Positions 34,466 through 44,230 are shown, counted from the stretch's first letter. The stretch is DNA of 64,000 nucleotides from JAAFHB01 sp038236995 (GCA_038236995.1 JBBRZE010000021.1:1-64000), one strand, 5' to 3'. The notes: generated by a model from the letters alone, not told the origin. Numbers and translations: made by a program.

Positions 34466-35059
34466 TCAAATCATTCCGGCGTCAATCTGCCAGATGATAT
34501 ATTCAATCATTTGGTCTTCTTTGGCTGCATCGTATTCCGATTTCAGGTTATGCCCAAAGATGCGCGCAACACTTTGCCAGATAAATGCACTAAATCCCCC
34601 TTTAAACTCTTTGATGATTTCGAAGGACGACTTCCCTGTTTCCCTGTCGATTAGCTTAATCAATATGCGTCCCTGGGAAACTGTCATCGTCCGGATTTCG
34701 GGTTCATATTCAGCAAATAACTCTTTTTCAATGTTCTTGACATATGCTTTTCGCTCACGTTCTGACTTGAAACTCAAATAAACTTTGTTGTATTCTCCAA
34801 TTTTTACAGCTGCAAGCTTGGCAATAGGATAGACCTTTTTAACTCTAAGTTCCAAAGCAGTGTATTGCCGAAGTTGCTTGCGCGACATATCTTTGCGCTC
34901 GGGAAATACAGGAATTTCAGGCAACAACACATGAGGGAGCGAATCGGGACCAATTATATAAATATTATTTTTATACCGATAGGGGGGTAGGTCTTTGCTT
35001 TGACCGAATCCCGTAAAAGGCAACCACAAAATCACGATAAAACAACACCATTTGATCAT
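34466..35059 (-). CDS. DUF4294 domain-containing exported protein
   Basis: A 197-residue protein with a signal peptide (about 1-19) and the Bacteroidota-specific DUF4294 domain (about 65-175), recognised by ALELRVKKVYPIAKLAA, EKELFAEYEPEIRTMTVSQG and WQSVARIFGHNLKSEYD. The function is unknown. The gene is monocistronic and lies between a convergent oxidoreductase operon and the divergent arginine deiminase gene. Confidence 0.85.
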   Translation of the reverse strand: MIKWCCFIVILWLPFTGFGQSKDLPPYRYKNNIYIIGPDSLPHVLLPEIPVFPERKDMSRKQLRQYTALELRVKKVYPIAKLAAVKIGEYNKVYLSFKSERERKAYVKNIEKELFAEYEPEIRTMTVSQGRILIKLIDRETGKSSFEIIKEFKGGFSAFIWQSVARIFGHNLKSEYDAAKEDQMIEYIIWQIDAGMI

Positions 35060-35167
35060 TATTTCTCCTTATTATTCGGGGGCAAAATTAGTAAACGATC
35101 AGATAAGAGGTATTGTTTGCGCAATTATTAAATTTCACACTTTACGAACCTCTGATATTTAAAACAA

Positions 35168-35175
35168 TATCTTTG
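35168..35175 (+). promoter_or_regulatory. -7 promoter element of the arginine deiminase gene
   Basis: TATCTTTG matches TAnnTTTG and lies 37 bases before the ATG. No clear TTG is present 19 bp upstream. Confidence 0.55.
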
Positions 35176-35212
35176 TGAATAATTTGATTAAACCTTTAGA
35201 CGAAAGCACAAA

Positions 35213-36490
35213 ATGAAAAAAATAAATGTCGGGGTATCCTCCGAAATCGGTTTATTGGAAGGGGTTATCCTTCATACACCGGGGCATGAAGTTGAAAATA
35301 TGACACCAGAGAATGCCCAGCGGGCACTTTACAGCGATATTTTAAACCTTTCGGTTGCTACTAAAGAGTATGTGCAAATGAAAGGGGTGCTTGAGAAAGT
35401 GACCCGTACCTTTGAAGTCAAAGATCTGTTGCGGGAAACGCTTGAAGATGATTTCATTAAAGAGGAACTGGTCCGCAGGATCTGTGCACAGGAAGATGCT
35501 GTTGCCGAAATTGAGTTTTTACTGAATACGCCAACGTCGTTACTGACCAGTCAATTGATCGAAGGTGTTGTACTTAGACGCGATAATCTGACCCGGTTCC
35601 TGAGCCAGGAACGCTATTCGATGCGCCCTTTGCATAATTTCCTTTTTACGCGCGACGCCTCTATGACCGTTTGGGACGAAGTTCTGATTGGTAAAATGGC
35701 CAGTAAAGTGCGTGAACGTGAGACATTGATCATGGAAGCGATCTTCAAAAAACATCCGGCTTTCGGTGTTCCGACGATCAATCCATCAATACTTCCCGGG
35801 AATTTGGGTAGTTTCCCGAATGCCACGATCGAAGGGGGCGATGTACTGATTGGCAGTGAGGATGTATTGGTGGTTGGGACTGGTTCGCGAACATCCACTC
35901 AGGGGATCGACTACCTCATAGAAGTGATAAAAGCAAAGAAGACAAGTATCAAGCATATTATCGTGCAGGAACTTCCTGATAGTCCTGAGTCATTTATCCA
36001 TCTCGACATGACGTTCACTTTTCTGGATAAAGATGCCTGTATGGTTTACGATCCCTTAATTCTGAAGAACAATAAATTTCATACGATCCACATAACTATT
36101 GAAAACGGAAAAGTTACAGGAATCAAACAGCAGGATAATATTCTGAAAGCGCTGAATAGTATTGGTTTTAATCTCGATCCCATATTTTGCGGAGGCAAGC
36201 AGGATCTTTGGATCATGGAGCGCGAACAATGGCATAGCGGCGCTAATTTCTTCGCTTATGCTCCTGGTAAAGTGATCGGTTACGAACGGAATGATTATAC
36301 ACTCGAAGAAATGAACAAACATGGCTTTGAGATTATCCGGGCCATCGACGTGATCGAAAACAGAATTAACCCCGACGATTATAAAAAAGCAGTAATTACT
36401 ATTCCTGGTTCCGAGCTTGCCAGAGGGGGCGGTGGCGCTCGTTGCATGACGATGCCTATTGCCCGACAGAAGGTTGACTGGACGCTTTAA
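35213..36490 (+). CDS. arcA: Arginine deiminase
   Basis: The 425-residue enzyme hydrolyses arginine to citrulline and ammonia. Visible hallmarks are NFLFTRDASMTVWDEVLIG (substrate Asp), the EGGDVLIGSEDV segment, HLDMTFTFLD (catalytic His and Asp) and GGGGARCMTMP with the nucleophilic Cys near residue 410. Length is typical. There is no ornithine carbamoyltransferase, carbamate kinase or arginine/ornithine antiporter nearby. The role may therefore be nitrogen release or acid tolerance, or the partners lie elsewhere. It is followed closely by an RNA methyltransferase gene. Confidence 0.95.
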   Translation: MKKINVGVSSEIGLLEGVILHTPGHEVENMTPENAQRALYSDILNLSVATKEYVQMKGVLEKVTRTFEVKDLLRETLEDDFIKEELVRRICAQEDAVAEIEFLLNTPTSLLTSQLIEGVVLRRDNLTRFLSQERYSMRPLHNFLFTRDASMTVWDEVLIGKMASKVRERETLIMEAIFKKHPAFGVPTINPSILPGNLGSFPNATIEGGDVLIGSEDVLVVGTGSRTSTQGIDYLIEVIKAKKTSIKHIIVQELPDSPESFIHLDMTFTFLDKDACMVYDPLILKNNKFHTIHITIENGKVTGIKQQDNILKALNSIGFNLDPIFCGGKQDLWIMEREQWHSGANFFAYAPGKVIGYERNDYTLEEMNKHGFEIIRAIDVIENRINPDDYKKAVITIPGSELARGGGGARCMTMPIARQKVDWTL

Positions 36491-36512
36491 AAGGTATTAT
36501 CTGATTTTAATT

Positions 36513-37046
36513 ATGCGCAAAATAAATAACGACGAACTTACACGTCTTACAGTCGATGATTTCAAGGCCGCCGATAAGATGCCGATTGTGGTGGTATTGG
36601 ATCACGTAAGAAGCTGCAATAATGTGGGTTCGGTATTCCGTACTTCCGATGCTTTACTTGTCCGGAAGATCTGTCTGTGCGGAATTACGGCCGTTCCACC
36701 AGATAAAGAGATTCATAAGACCGCCCTTGGCGCTGAGAATTCTGTGGATTGGGAACACTTTCCGACAACAGAAGAAGCGATTGAAATCCTTCGGAAAGAG
36801 GGTTATACCATTATTGCTATCGAACAGGTTGAGGGAAGCATTCCATTGCAGGATTATAAACCGGCACCAAACGCGAGACTAGCGCTAATCTTTGGAAATG
36901 AGGTAAAAGGGGTTCAGCAACAGGTTGTAAATATGTGCGATCAGACGATCGAGATCCCGCAGTTTGGTACCAAACACTCTTTTAATATTGCTGTAAGTGC
37001 CGGTATTGTGCTGTGGGATTTATTTAATAAGCTGAAGCATCCGTAA
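36513..37046 (+). CDS. SpoU/TrmH-family RNA methyltransferase
   Basis: A 177-residue SPOUT methyltransferase that probably methylates ribose 2'-OH in tRNA or rRNA. Motif 1 is LDHVRSCNNVGSVFRTSDA near residue 29, motif 2 LIFGNEVKGV near 126, and motif 3 IPQFGTKHSFNIAVSAGIVL near 148. It forms a trefoil knot; no extra N-terminal RNA-binding domain is present. The frame is open from 36459 inside arcA, but ATG 36513 is the standard start, 22 bases after the arcA stop. Confidence 0.9.
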   Translation: MRKINNDELTRLTVDDFKAADKMPIVVVLDHVRSCNNVGSVFRTSDALLVRKICLCGITAVPPDKEIHKTALGAENSVDWEHFPTTEEAIEILRKEGYTIIAIEQVEGSIPLQDYKPAPNARLALIFGNEVKGVQQQVVNMCDQTIEIPQFGTKHSFNIAVSAGIVLWDLFNKLKHP

Positions 37047-37069
37047 TGCCAGTGGATTTCAATTTTCAG

Positions 37070-37096
37070 TAACCTTGCCTTAAGAACGCAAGGTTA
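37070..37096. terminator. Hairpin between convergent methyltransferase and M48 protease genes
   Basis: TAACCTTGC / GCAAGGTTA pairs perfectly around a 9-base loop in the 97-bp convergent gap. There is no long T tract, so terminator function is probable but not certain. Confidence 0.55.
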
Positions 37097-37143
37097 ACTG
37101 GTTTCCGGCATTGACTTCATTTTAAAGATACAAATGCCCATTC

Positions 37144-38076
37144 TTACGCAAACTGATCAAGTAACTCGATCCGTTTTTGGATGGGGGGATGGGTAGAAAA
37201 GAAGTTACTAAGTGAAAATTTCTTCTCCTCGGGTTGGGGATTTTCGATAAAGAGTTGAGCAACGTCGCGGCGTTGTACCGCTTCGATAAACGGATCCTGG
37301 TCGATCTTGCGCAGCGCATTGGCGAGTGCATAAGGTTTGCGTGTCATCTCGGCTGCTCCCGCATCGGCCATGTACTCGCGTGACCTCGAGATCCCAAAAC
37401 GAAGCAAAATAGCGATCAGGTAGCATACAGCAGATATTGCCAACGCGATTAATATAACCACACCACCATTTTTATTGTTTTTTCCTCGCGAGAAGGCACC
37501 AAACTGCAAACTACGGAGTGCCATTTGGGCTATAAAAGCGAAGATGCCTACAAAGATGATAGAGATAATCATGAGCCTTACGTCGCGGTTACGGATATGT
37601 GAAAGTTCATGAGCAATCACCCCTTCGAGTTCATCGTCCTCCAGTTTGTCGATGATTCCGCGCGAAAGCGATACCGAATAAGTACTTTCATTGATTCCGC
37701 TAGCGAAAGCATTCAGCGAATCATCTTCGATCACAAAGATCTGCGGGATCTTCATCCCTTTCGAGATACACAGGTTTTCAACAAGATTGTAAACCCGCTT
37801 GTTCTCCATCCGTTCGAGCGGTTTTGATCCAGTAGCCATCCTGATCATTGAATTATGAAAAAACCAGGCAATGGCAAACCAGATGGCAGTCCCGATCAGT
37901 ACAAACGGCATTGTATTGACGAAGGAGTCATTCACCATTTGCGGATCGTTTTGTTGCGAGGTGAAGAACAGAAAAGCATAAACCATCCCGAGCAATACAA
38001 GCGGAAACGCAATCACCAGGAGAACACTATTGAAGTTGTTTCTCCTGATTTGCGTCTGTATACCTACGTAAGTCAT
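37144..38076 (-). CDS. htpX: M48-family zinc metalloprotease (HtpX-like)
   Basis: A 310-residue membrane metalloprotease. Two N-terminal hydrophobic segments (about 17-37 and 55-75) precede the catalytic HExxH in VIAHELSHIRN near residue 158; the third zinc ligand Glu lies in SREYMADAGAAEMTR. Two more hydrophobic segments lie near 170-185 and 200-230. HtpX degrades damaged membrane proteins. Its start overlaps the LemA stop by one base, a common LemA-HtpX pair in Bacteroidota. Confidence 0.9.
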   Translation of the reverse strand: MTYVGIQTQIRRNNFNSVLLVIAFPLVLLGMVYAFLFFTSQQNDPQMVNDSFVNTMPFVLIGTAIWFAIAWFFHNSMIRMATGSKPLERMENKRVYNLVENLCISKGMKIPQIFVIEDDSLNAFASGINESTYSVSLSRGIIDKLEDDELEGVIAHELSHIRNRDVRLMIISIIFVGIFAFIAQMALRSLQFGAFSRGKNNKNGGVVILIALAISAVCYLIAILLRFGISRSREYMADAGAAEMTRKPYALANALRKIDQDPFIEAVQRRDVAQLFIENPQPEEKKFSLSNFFSTHPPIQKRIELLDQFA

Positions 38077-38633
38077 TAACTAAAGCTGATTTTGGGTGGC
38101 TCTTCCATATTTGTCCGCTCGGTACCAAGATCGAACATCGTTTCGCGCCTGAAGCCGAAGTTGCCTGCAATAAGGTTTGAAGGAAAGGTTTCGATGCCCG
38201 TATTGTATTCGGTAGTTGCAGCGTTGAAATACCTGCGGACCGCAGCGAGTTTATTTTCAATGTCGCTTAACTCTTCCTGAAGCTGCAGAAAGTTCTGGTT
38301 GGCTTTCAGATCGGGATATGCCTCGACCGATACCTTCAATCCCTGTAGGGCGGAGGAGAGTTGTGTTTCCGTTTTGATCTTTTCATCAATTGTAGTGGCA
38401 CTCATCGCTGCAGTTCTGGCTTCGGTAACCCGAATTAAAAGCTCTCTTTCGTGTGTCGCATAACCTTTTACCGTCTCTACAAGTTGAGGAATCAGGTCGT
38501 GTCGTTGACGGAGTTGCACATCAATATCTGCAAAAGCATTTTGCCTTGTGTTGCGCAAACGTACAAGGCTGTTGTAAATACCAATCAGCCAGAAGACAAT
38601 TACAACAATAACAATCAGAATAATCCAGATCAT
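38076..38633 (-). CDS. LemA family protein, copy 1
   Basis: A 185-residue protein with one N-terminal membrane helix (about 2-22) and the LemA helical domain. Conserved parts are YNSLVRLRNTRQNAFADIDV, RHDLIPQLVETVKGYATHE and the C-terminal YNTGIETFPSNLIAGNFGF. LemA proteins are anchored helical scaffolds of unknown exact role, often next to membrane proteases or TPM proteins. It is co-transcribed with the M48 protease gene. A second LemA gene lies at 62119. Confidence 0.9.
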   Translation of the reverse strand: MIWIILIVIVVIVFWLIGIYNSLVRLRNTRQNAFADIDVQLRQRHDLIPQLVETVKGYATHERELLIRVTEARTAAMSATTIDEKIKTETQLSSALQGLKVSVEAYPDLKANQNFLQLQEELSDIENKLAAVRRYFNAATTEYNTGIETFPSNLIAGNFGFRRETMFDLGTERTNMEEPPKISFS

Positions 38634-38822
38634 AACAATTAGTATTAGGGTTTGAATACAACAAATCTACAACATTAGGGGGATATTTCGATGTGTGACG
38701 AAAGTATTTGTTACGCGGTTATTAAGTTTTCTGTTTGTTTGAGGCTATTGGCAACCAGCGGCTAGCATCAGGCAGCAACGAATACCCACTGCCAGTTGCC
38801 AGATGCCAATTGCCAGTTGCTG

Positions 38823-40058
38823 CTATACCTTCAATACTTCACCCTCCGATTTTGCTATGATTACAGCACAACACGTGTCACCATAAACGTTAATTGTGGT
38901 ACGGAACATATCAAGAACGCGGTCAACAGCGAGGATTAAACCAATTCCTTCGAGCGGAAGTCCCACTGCTTTCAGGACCACCGTCATCATTACGAGGCCA
39001 GCCATCGGAATGCCTGCAGAACCAATTGCCGCAAGCAACGCCGTAAAGATCACGATCAGCTGTTGTCCGAATGAGAGATCAATACCATACGCTTGTGCGA
39101 TAAACATTACTGCCACGCATTCGTAAAGCGCTGTACCATTCATATTCACGGTTGCTCCAAGCGGAAGCGTAAAGCTTGCTATCTTGTTCGAAACACCATC
39201 CTCGAATTCGACAGCTTCCATTGTAAGTGGGAGCGTGGCATTGGACGATGATGTGGAGAACGCGGTGAGTAAGGGTATGCTCATGTTTTTAAAGTGTTTA
39301 ATCGGATTGGCATGACCCAGCAGTTTTACGGTGAGCGGAAGGGTGATGAACCCGTGAATCATCAGGGCAATCAGAACTGTGATAAAGTAGAGTCCCAGCC
39401 TGCTAAAGACTTCGCTGATTTGGTTTCCCATCTGAATTTGTTGTGCGATCACCTTGGCCGCGATACTGAAAACCCCGATTGGTGTAAACCGTATCACAAA
39501 CATCGTAATCTTCATAATCGCATCGAGACCGGCATTGAAAACATCAACCAGCAGTTTTTGCGGTTTCTCATCCATTTTGGTGATAAAGTAACCCAACAGG
39601 ATCGCAAAGAATATAATCGAGAGCATTTGTCCCTGCGAGAGCGCCTCGAAGATATTCGAAGGGACAATTTTAATCAACGTTGTTCCAAAACTATCGGTGA
39701 TGGCCGAAAGGTTATCAACCGGCATTTTAAAACCCAGTTCGGCACCCACACCTGGTTTGATCAGGTTAACAAGAATGGATCCTGTAAGGATGGCTAAAAA
39801 TGTTGACAGCAGGTAATATCCCATTGTCTTCAGCCCAAGCCGACCAAGGCTATCACCGCTGCCGACGCTGGCTACTCCGGTGGTGATTGAAAGGAGGATC
39901 AAAGGTACAACGACCATATTCAAACCCCGCAGAAAGACATCGCCGATCCAGTTCGTATAGGCAACTGTGTCGGGAGTCAGGTAACCAAAAAATACCCCTG
40001 CGATAAGGGCAATTATGATCTGATAGTGGAGGGCAAGTTTAAATCGAAATCCCGGCAT
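38823..40058 (-). CDS. Dicarboxylate/amino acid:cation symporter
   Basis: A 411-residue DAACS-family transporter (DctA/GltP type) for C4-dicarboxylates or glutamate/aspartate with H+ or Na+. It has about eight helices and two hairpins: the serine-rich HP1 FSTSSSNATLPLT and the NMNGTALYECVAVMF helix, plus AIGSAGIPMAGLVMM in HP2. The frame is open to 40097, but the -7 box at 40080-40087 lies between the two possible starts, so ATG 40058 is favoured. Confidence 0.92.
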   Translation of the reverse strand: MPGFRFKLALHYQIIIALIAGVFFGYLTPDTVAYTNWIGDVFLRGLNMVVVPLILLSITTGVASVGSGDSLGRLGLKTMGYYLLSTFLAILTGSILVNLIKPGVGAELGFKMPVDNLSAITDSFGTTLIKIVPSNIFEALSQGQMLSIIFFAILLGYFITKMDEKPQKLLVDVFNAGLDAIMKITMFVIRFTPIGVFSIAAKVIAQQIQMGNQISEVFSRLGLYFITVLIALMIHGFITLPLTVKLLGHANPIKHFKNMSIPLLTAFSTSSSNATLPLTMEAVEFEDGVSNKIASFTLPLGATVNMNGTALYECVAVMFIAQAYGIDLSFGQQLIVIFTALLAAIGSAGIPMAGLVMMTVVLKAVGLPLEGIGLILAVDRVLDMFRTTINVYGDTCCAVIIAKSEGEVLKV

Positions 40059-40079
40059 ATTAGTTCGTTTTTGAAATGC

Positions 40080-40087
40080 CAAAGATA
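40080..40087 (-). promoter_or_regulatory. -7 promoter element of the symporter gene
   Basis: TATCTTTG on the minus strand matches TAnnTTTG, 22 bases before ATG 40058. It excludes an upstream start at 40097 if used. Confidence 0.55.
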
Positions 40088-40321
40088 GGATTCTCACTGG
40101 TTTTTTGAATGCTTAAATTTACAAGGATTCCTTTCTTCTATCGGTAACAAACTCCTTGAATACCGGCACTCCCACTGAATGGAACATCCATTAGTCCAGA
40201 TCGGATGAAAATGCCGGATATTATGCTGACAGGACAACCAAACAGTGTATTGACAATTCCCATAGAAGGGAATGGTTTGCAGCTATGTTTGATTTATACA
40301 CAAAATAGATTACTCTATCTA

Positions 40322-40352
40322 TTGAAAACAAAAATGGTTTTATATATGTTTG
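40322..40352 (+). promoter_or_regulatory. Promoter of the fucose isomerase gene
   Basis: TTG at 40322-40324 and TATGTTTG at 40345-40352 are 20 bp apart. The ATG is 40 bases downstream. A second TATGTTTG at 40284-40291 lacks a -33 partner. Confidence 0.7.
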
Positions 40353-40392
40353 AAGTTGGAAAAAGAGTGAATTCAAATTTAAATTAATTTAT

Positions 40393-42177
40393 ATGAACCG
40401 ACTAATTGGAGAGATGCCAAAAATAGGCATCAGACCGGTGATAGATGGCAGGCTTCAGGGCGTGCGGGAATCACTGGAAGTACAGACAATGAACATGGCA
40501 AAAGCTGCTGCTAAACTGATTTCTGAGAACCTTCGTTTCTCCAACGGAGAAAAGGTAGAGTGCGTAATTGCCGATCGTACCATTGGTGGCGTTGCTGAAG
40601 CTGCGATGTGTGCCGACAAATTTGCCCGTGCCGGAGTTGGCGTATCGTTGACTGTTACTCCATGCTGGTGTTACGGTACTGAAGTGATGGATACCGATCC
40701 CTTGATTCCAAAAGCGGTATGGGGCTTTAACGGAACTGAGCGTCCGGGCGCTGTTTACCTGGCAGCTGCGCTGGCAGGATATGCACAGAAAGGTTTACCT
40801 GCATTTGGCATCTATGGACGCGATGTGCAGGATTCAGGCGATACCTCTATTCCCGAAGATGTGAAAGAAAAAGTGCTTCAGTTTGCCAATGCAGGTCTTG
40901 CTGTCGCTCAAATGAGAAATAAATCATACCTCTCGATTGGTGGTATGTCGATGGGGATTGCCGGATCGTATGTCGATCAGGAGTTTTTCCTCGATTACCT
41001 GGGAATGCGTACAGAAGTGGTCGATATGTCAGAATTCATTCGTCGTTCTGAGCGCGGAATCTATGATCATGCCGAGTTTGAAAAAGCCCTTGCCTGGGTG
41101 AAGAAAAACTGCAAAATTGGGGCTGACCTCAATGAGCCTGCTAAACAGCTTTCTGCCGAACGCAAAGCATGGGAATGGGAGATGGTGGTTAAGATGACCC
41201 TGATTGCCCGTGACCTAATGATCGGTAATCCGAAACTGGCAGAACTGGGTTTTGGTGAAGAAGCGCTTGGACACAATGCAATCGCAGGTGGATTCCAGGG
41301 ACAACGCCAATGGACAGATCATTTCCCAAATGGCGACTTTATGGAGGCAATTGTGAACTCTTCGTTCGACTGGAATGGTATCCGTGAGGCATTTGTGATG
41401 GCTACTGAGAACGATTCATTAAACGGTGTTGCGATGTTGTTCGGACACTTGTTAACCAATACTGCGCAGATATTTTCGGATGTACGTACCTATTGGAGTC
41501 CCGACGCTGTTGAACGCGTGACGGGTAAAAAACTCACAGGTAAAGCAGCCAACGGAATTATCCACCTGATCAACTCCGGTTCGACAACACTTGACGCAAC
41601 TGCAAAACAGCAGAAAGATGGTCAGCCTGCGATGAAACCTTTCTGGGAAATTACAGAAACTGAAGCTCAGGCTTGCCTGGATGCAACCGACTGGGCTGCT
41701 GCCAGTCTTGGTTATTTCCGCGGAGGCGGCTATTCCTCTCATTTCAAAACCGAAGGGGAAATGCCCGTTACAATGTCGCGTGTGAACCTGATTAAAGGGA
41801 TCGGTCCGGTACTTCAGATTGCCGAAGGATGGACCATCGAATTGCCTAAAGATGTTCACGAAGTGCTCGATGTACGCACAGATCCAACCTGGCCAACAAC
41901 TTGGTTTGCTCCGCGTTTGACGGGTAAAGGACCTTTTGCCGATGTCTATAGCGTAATGGCCAACTGGGGGGCGAACCATGGTGCAATCAGTTACGGACAT
42001 ATTGGTGCCGATCTGATATCGCTTGCTGCAATGCTGCGTATCCCTGTTTGTATGCACAACGTTTCCGACGAGAAGGTATTCCGCCCGGCAGTCTGGAATG
42101 CATTCGGAATGGACAAAGAGGGTTCCGATTACCGTGCCTGCGACACGTATGGCCCGGTTTACGGAAAGATAAAATAA
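40393..42177 (+). CDS. fucI: L-fucose isomerase
   Basis: The 594-residue enzyme interconverts L-fucose and L-fuculose (and D-arabinose/ribulose) using Mn2+. It starts with the conserved PKIGIRPVIDGRLQGVRESLE; the metal-ligand regions include GGMSMGIAGSYVDQEFFLDYLGM (Glu and Asp) and the late NWGANHGAISYGHIGADL. Length matches the family. The usual fuculokinase, aldolase and permease genes are not adjacent, so it works with distant partners or on a different sugar. It has its own promoter. Confidence 0.95.
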   Translation: MNRLIGEMPKIGIRPVIDGRLQGVRESLEVQTMNMAKAAAKLISENLRFSNGEKVECVIADRTIGGVAEAAMCADKFARAGVGVSLTVTPCWCYGTEVMDTDPLIPKAVWGFNGTERPGAVYLAAALAGYAQKGLPAFGIYGRDVQDSGDTSIPEDVKEKVLQFANAGLAVAQMRNKSYLSIGGMSMGIAGSYVDQEFFLDYLGMRTEVVDMSEFIRRSERGIYDHAEFEKALAWVKKNCKIGADLNEPAKQLSAERKAWEWEMVVKMTLIARDLMIGNPKLAELGFGEEALGHNAIAGGFQGQRQWTDHFPNGDFMEAIVNSSFDWNGIREAFVMATENDSLNGVAMLFGHLLTNTAQIFSDVRTYWSPDAVERVTGKKLTGKAANGIIHLINSGSTTLDATAKQQKDGQPAMKPFWEITETEAQACLDATDWAAASLGYFRGGGYSSHFKTEGEMPVTMSRVNLIKGIGPVLQIAEGWTIELPKDVHEVLDVRTDPTWPTTWFAPRLTGKGPFADVYSVMANWGANHGAISYGHIGADLISLAAMLRIPVCMHNVSDEKVFRPAVWNAFGMDKEGSDYRACDTYGPVYGKIK

Positions 42178-42538
42178 TACGGAGGATTTATAAATAGCAT
42201 GATTTAATGAATTGCCACAGCATCAAGCCTGTGGCAATTTATTTTAATGCCATCCGTCTTCAGATACTTTTAAGATGCAAGAACCTATCCAAAGCCTGTT
42301 ATTGATCTGATTCTAATTTCCCCTTAAAGATAAAGCAGAATACGATTAATGACATTCCCATCCTGCCTAAGGGATTTTTAACATCCTGCACCGGGGATGT
42401 ATTTCATCCCGCATATGGCATTGCAGTCATCCTGCAGTATGGATGATTGAAACCCTGTCTCAGGGATGACCATTCTATTGCTTGAAATCGTGTTGTCAAA
42501 ACGTAAGTGACGGATTTGCGATCGCATTATCATATCTT
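42178..42538. other. Intergenic region with several hairpins
   Basis: The 361-bp gap between convergent genes holds the hairpin at 42214-42235 and several CATCC...GGATG inverted pairs between 42370 and 42470 (for example CATCCTGC...GGATG around 42382-42401 and 42429-42446). These look like repeat-derived hairpins; no coding frame is credible. Confidence 0.6.
42214..42235 (+). terminator. Hairpin after the fucose isomerase gene
   Basis: GCCACAG / CTGTGGC with an 8-base loop is followed by an AT-rich tract, 37 bases after the stop. It resembles half of the MITE-like element at 20950-21135, so it may be a repeat remnant used as a terminator. Confidence 0.55.
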
Positions 42539-43240
42539 TCATTCAACCAGCAGTGATTTATCGAACAGACAGGTTTTTGACGATTTCACAATGTGTCCAA
42601 CCGTAAATTGCGTCACAACCTTCAGATTATAACCACCGTTGGTCAACGCCGGAATCATCGCGATTAGTTTCGAAGGTTTATTCTGTGCAAAGATTTGTGC
42701 CTTGATGGCTTCGCCCGAATCGGGAATGAACCACAATCCGCAATCAGTATTATTGCCGCTTATCCTGATGTTATGACCGAACAGTTCAACGATACCACCC
42801 GGTGTGAGCTGTTTGTTTACTTTACCTGAGATAATGTCCTTCACCTCATAAATCTGGGGTGAAGTAATTCTGGTTTTAGTTTTCTCCAGATCAACTTTGG
42901 TGACTGAATCGCGCAAACGTATCCCGTTGGTTAGGTTTACCTTGATTTTGTGTCGGTTGCGTTCGAAATTGTCGTCCGGCCCGTCGAATACGCCGGATAT
43001 GGAGAACGAAGTTTTGAACAATGGTGTATTCACTGTACGACCGCTGTCAATAATATCCAATATGGTCTCTTCAAAACCGTTGAGTACGGCAAGGATGTCG
43101 GTTTTGGTTAACAATGTTCCGTGCCGAAGCATTTCCGTGATGATGGCTTCTTTGTCGCAACTACCGGCAGGATGGACTTTTGCTACGAAATTGTAAGAAT
43201 CTTTTGTCAGCAGATTTTTGGATAACGAATACTTTAGCAT
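42539..43240 (-). CDS. HU-like DNA-binding protein with DUF4469 domain
   Basis: A 233-residue protein of Bacteroidota type. The N-terminal half (about 1-125) resembles a diverged HU/IHF fold (SLSKNLLTKDSYNFVAKVHP, TKTDILAVLNGFEETILDII). The C-terminal half (about 130-233) is the DUF4469-like beta domain (LTPGGIVELFGHNIRISGN). Such proteins are abundant and probably bind DNA, but specific targets are unknown. It stands alone between convergent and divergent neighbours. Confidence 0.8.
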   Translation of the reverse strand: MLKYSLSKNLLTKDSYNFVAKVHPAGSCDKEAIITEMLRHGTLLTKTDILAVLNGFEETILDIIDSGRTVNTPLFKTSFSISGVFDGPDDNFERNRHKIKVNLTNGIRLRDSVTKVDLEKTKTRITSPQIYEVKDIISGKVNKQLTPGGIVELFGHNIRISGNNTDCGLWFIPDSGEAIKAQIFAQNKPSKLIAMIPALTNGGYNLKVVTQFTVGHIVKSSKTCLFDKSLLVE

Positions 43241-43487
43241 AGAAAACAGGTTTTAATGGGGTCAGCAAATTAAATTATCGAATCAAAATTATCGGTTCCC
43301 GTTCAAAGTATCGGTATACATGTTGCGAAACATCGTTTATTTGCGGTGCTTTCCCGCATAAACGGGGGATTTTGAGGTGTCCCGTTGTTCCATAAGACAA
43401 AAAAAGTGATGATATCCCATTTTCGTGGGCTAAATGTGTAACAAAAACAGATTTTAGGCGTCTATTCTTTTATAAAACAATCAAGCC

Positions 43488-44213
43488 ATGAATAGAAAAC
43501 AATTTCAGTTAACCGGGATTATTGCAGTGCTAAGTATGCTGCTTATGTCCTGCATGTTTATCGGACCTTCCGTAAAGGGAAACGGGAAAGTAAAGGAAGA
43601 AGTCAGGCAGGTTGGTGAATTCGACCAGATTAAAGTTAGCCGGGGAATGAATGTCTACATTACACAGGGAAGTCCGGCCAAGGTCGTTGTAATTGCCGAC
43701 AGCAATCTGCACGAACTGATCGAAACCAAAGTTGAGGGCGGTGTACTAAAGATTACTACCAAGGAAAATATTCGGTGGGCCGAAGAGAAGAAGGTGATGG
43801 TAACCGTTGAAAAATTGACAGGTGTTGATGCCAACTCAGGTGGAAATGTCTGGTCGCAATCGCAAATTAAGTCGGACAACCTGAAATTAGGGGCGAATTC
43901 GGGCGCGAACCTTACACTGGATGTCGATGCAGGAACCCTCAGTGCCGACTGTTCCTCGGGCGCGAATATAAAACTTTCGGGGCAGGCGAAGGATGCCGAT
44001 TTGGGAACTTCATCGGGAGCAAATCTCAAAGGGGAAAATCTGAAAGCTGAACAATGCAAAATGAGTGCATCGAGCGGTGGAAATGTCTCATCTACTGTAA
44101 CCGGAAAACTGGATGCTCATGCTTCGAGTGGCGGAAACGTAGTTTATTACGGCGAACCAACTTCAACAGACGTCAATTCCTCATCAGGTGGAAATATCCA
44201 TCACAAACAATAA
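43488..44213 (+). CDS. GIN-domain (DUF2807-like) lipoprotein, copy 1
   Basis: The 241-residue product is a predicted lipoprotein (lipobox LMSC, Cys22) with the head GIN domain that many Bacteroidota secrete. It has a short repeat of SSGAN/SSGGN segments roughly every 20 residues (about 115-235), consistent with a right-handed beta-helix. The start GEFDQIKVSRGMNVYITQG is typical. Function unknown, probably adhesive or structural at the surface. A paralogue starts 17 bases downstream. Confidence 0.82.
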   Translation: MNRKQFQLTGIIAVLSMLLMSCMFIGPSVKGNGKVKEEVRQVGEFDQIKVSRGMNVYITQGSPAKVVVIADSNLHELIETKVEGGVLKITTKENIRWAEEKKVMVTVEKLTGVDANSGGNVWSQSQIKSDNLKLGANSGANLTLDVDAGTLSADCSSGANIKLSGQAKDADLGTSSGANLKGENLKAEQCKMSASSGGNVSSTVTGKLDAHASSGGNVVYYGEPTSTDVNSSSGGNIHHKQ

Positions 44214-44230
44214 CAATCAAATTGTTGAAT

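Noticed and set aside
38740..38822. Short GCCAGTTGCCA-type tandem words beside the symporter gene
   Set aside because: The units are irregular and too few to call an array; they look like low-complexity intergenic sequence.
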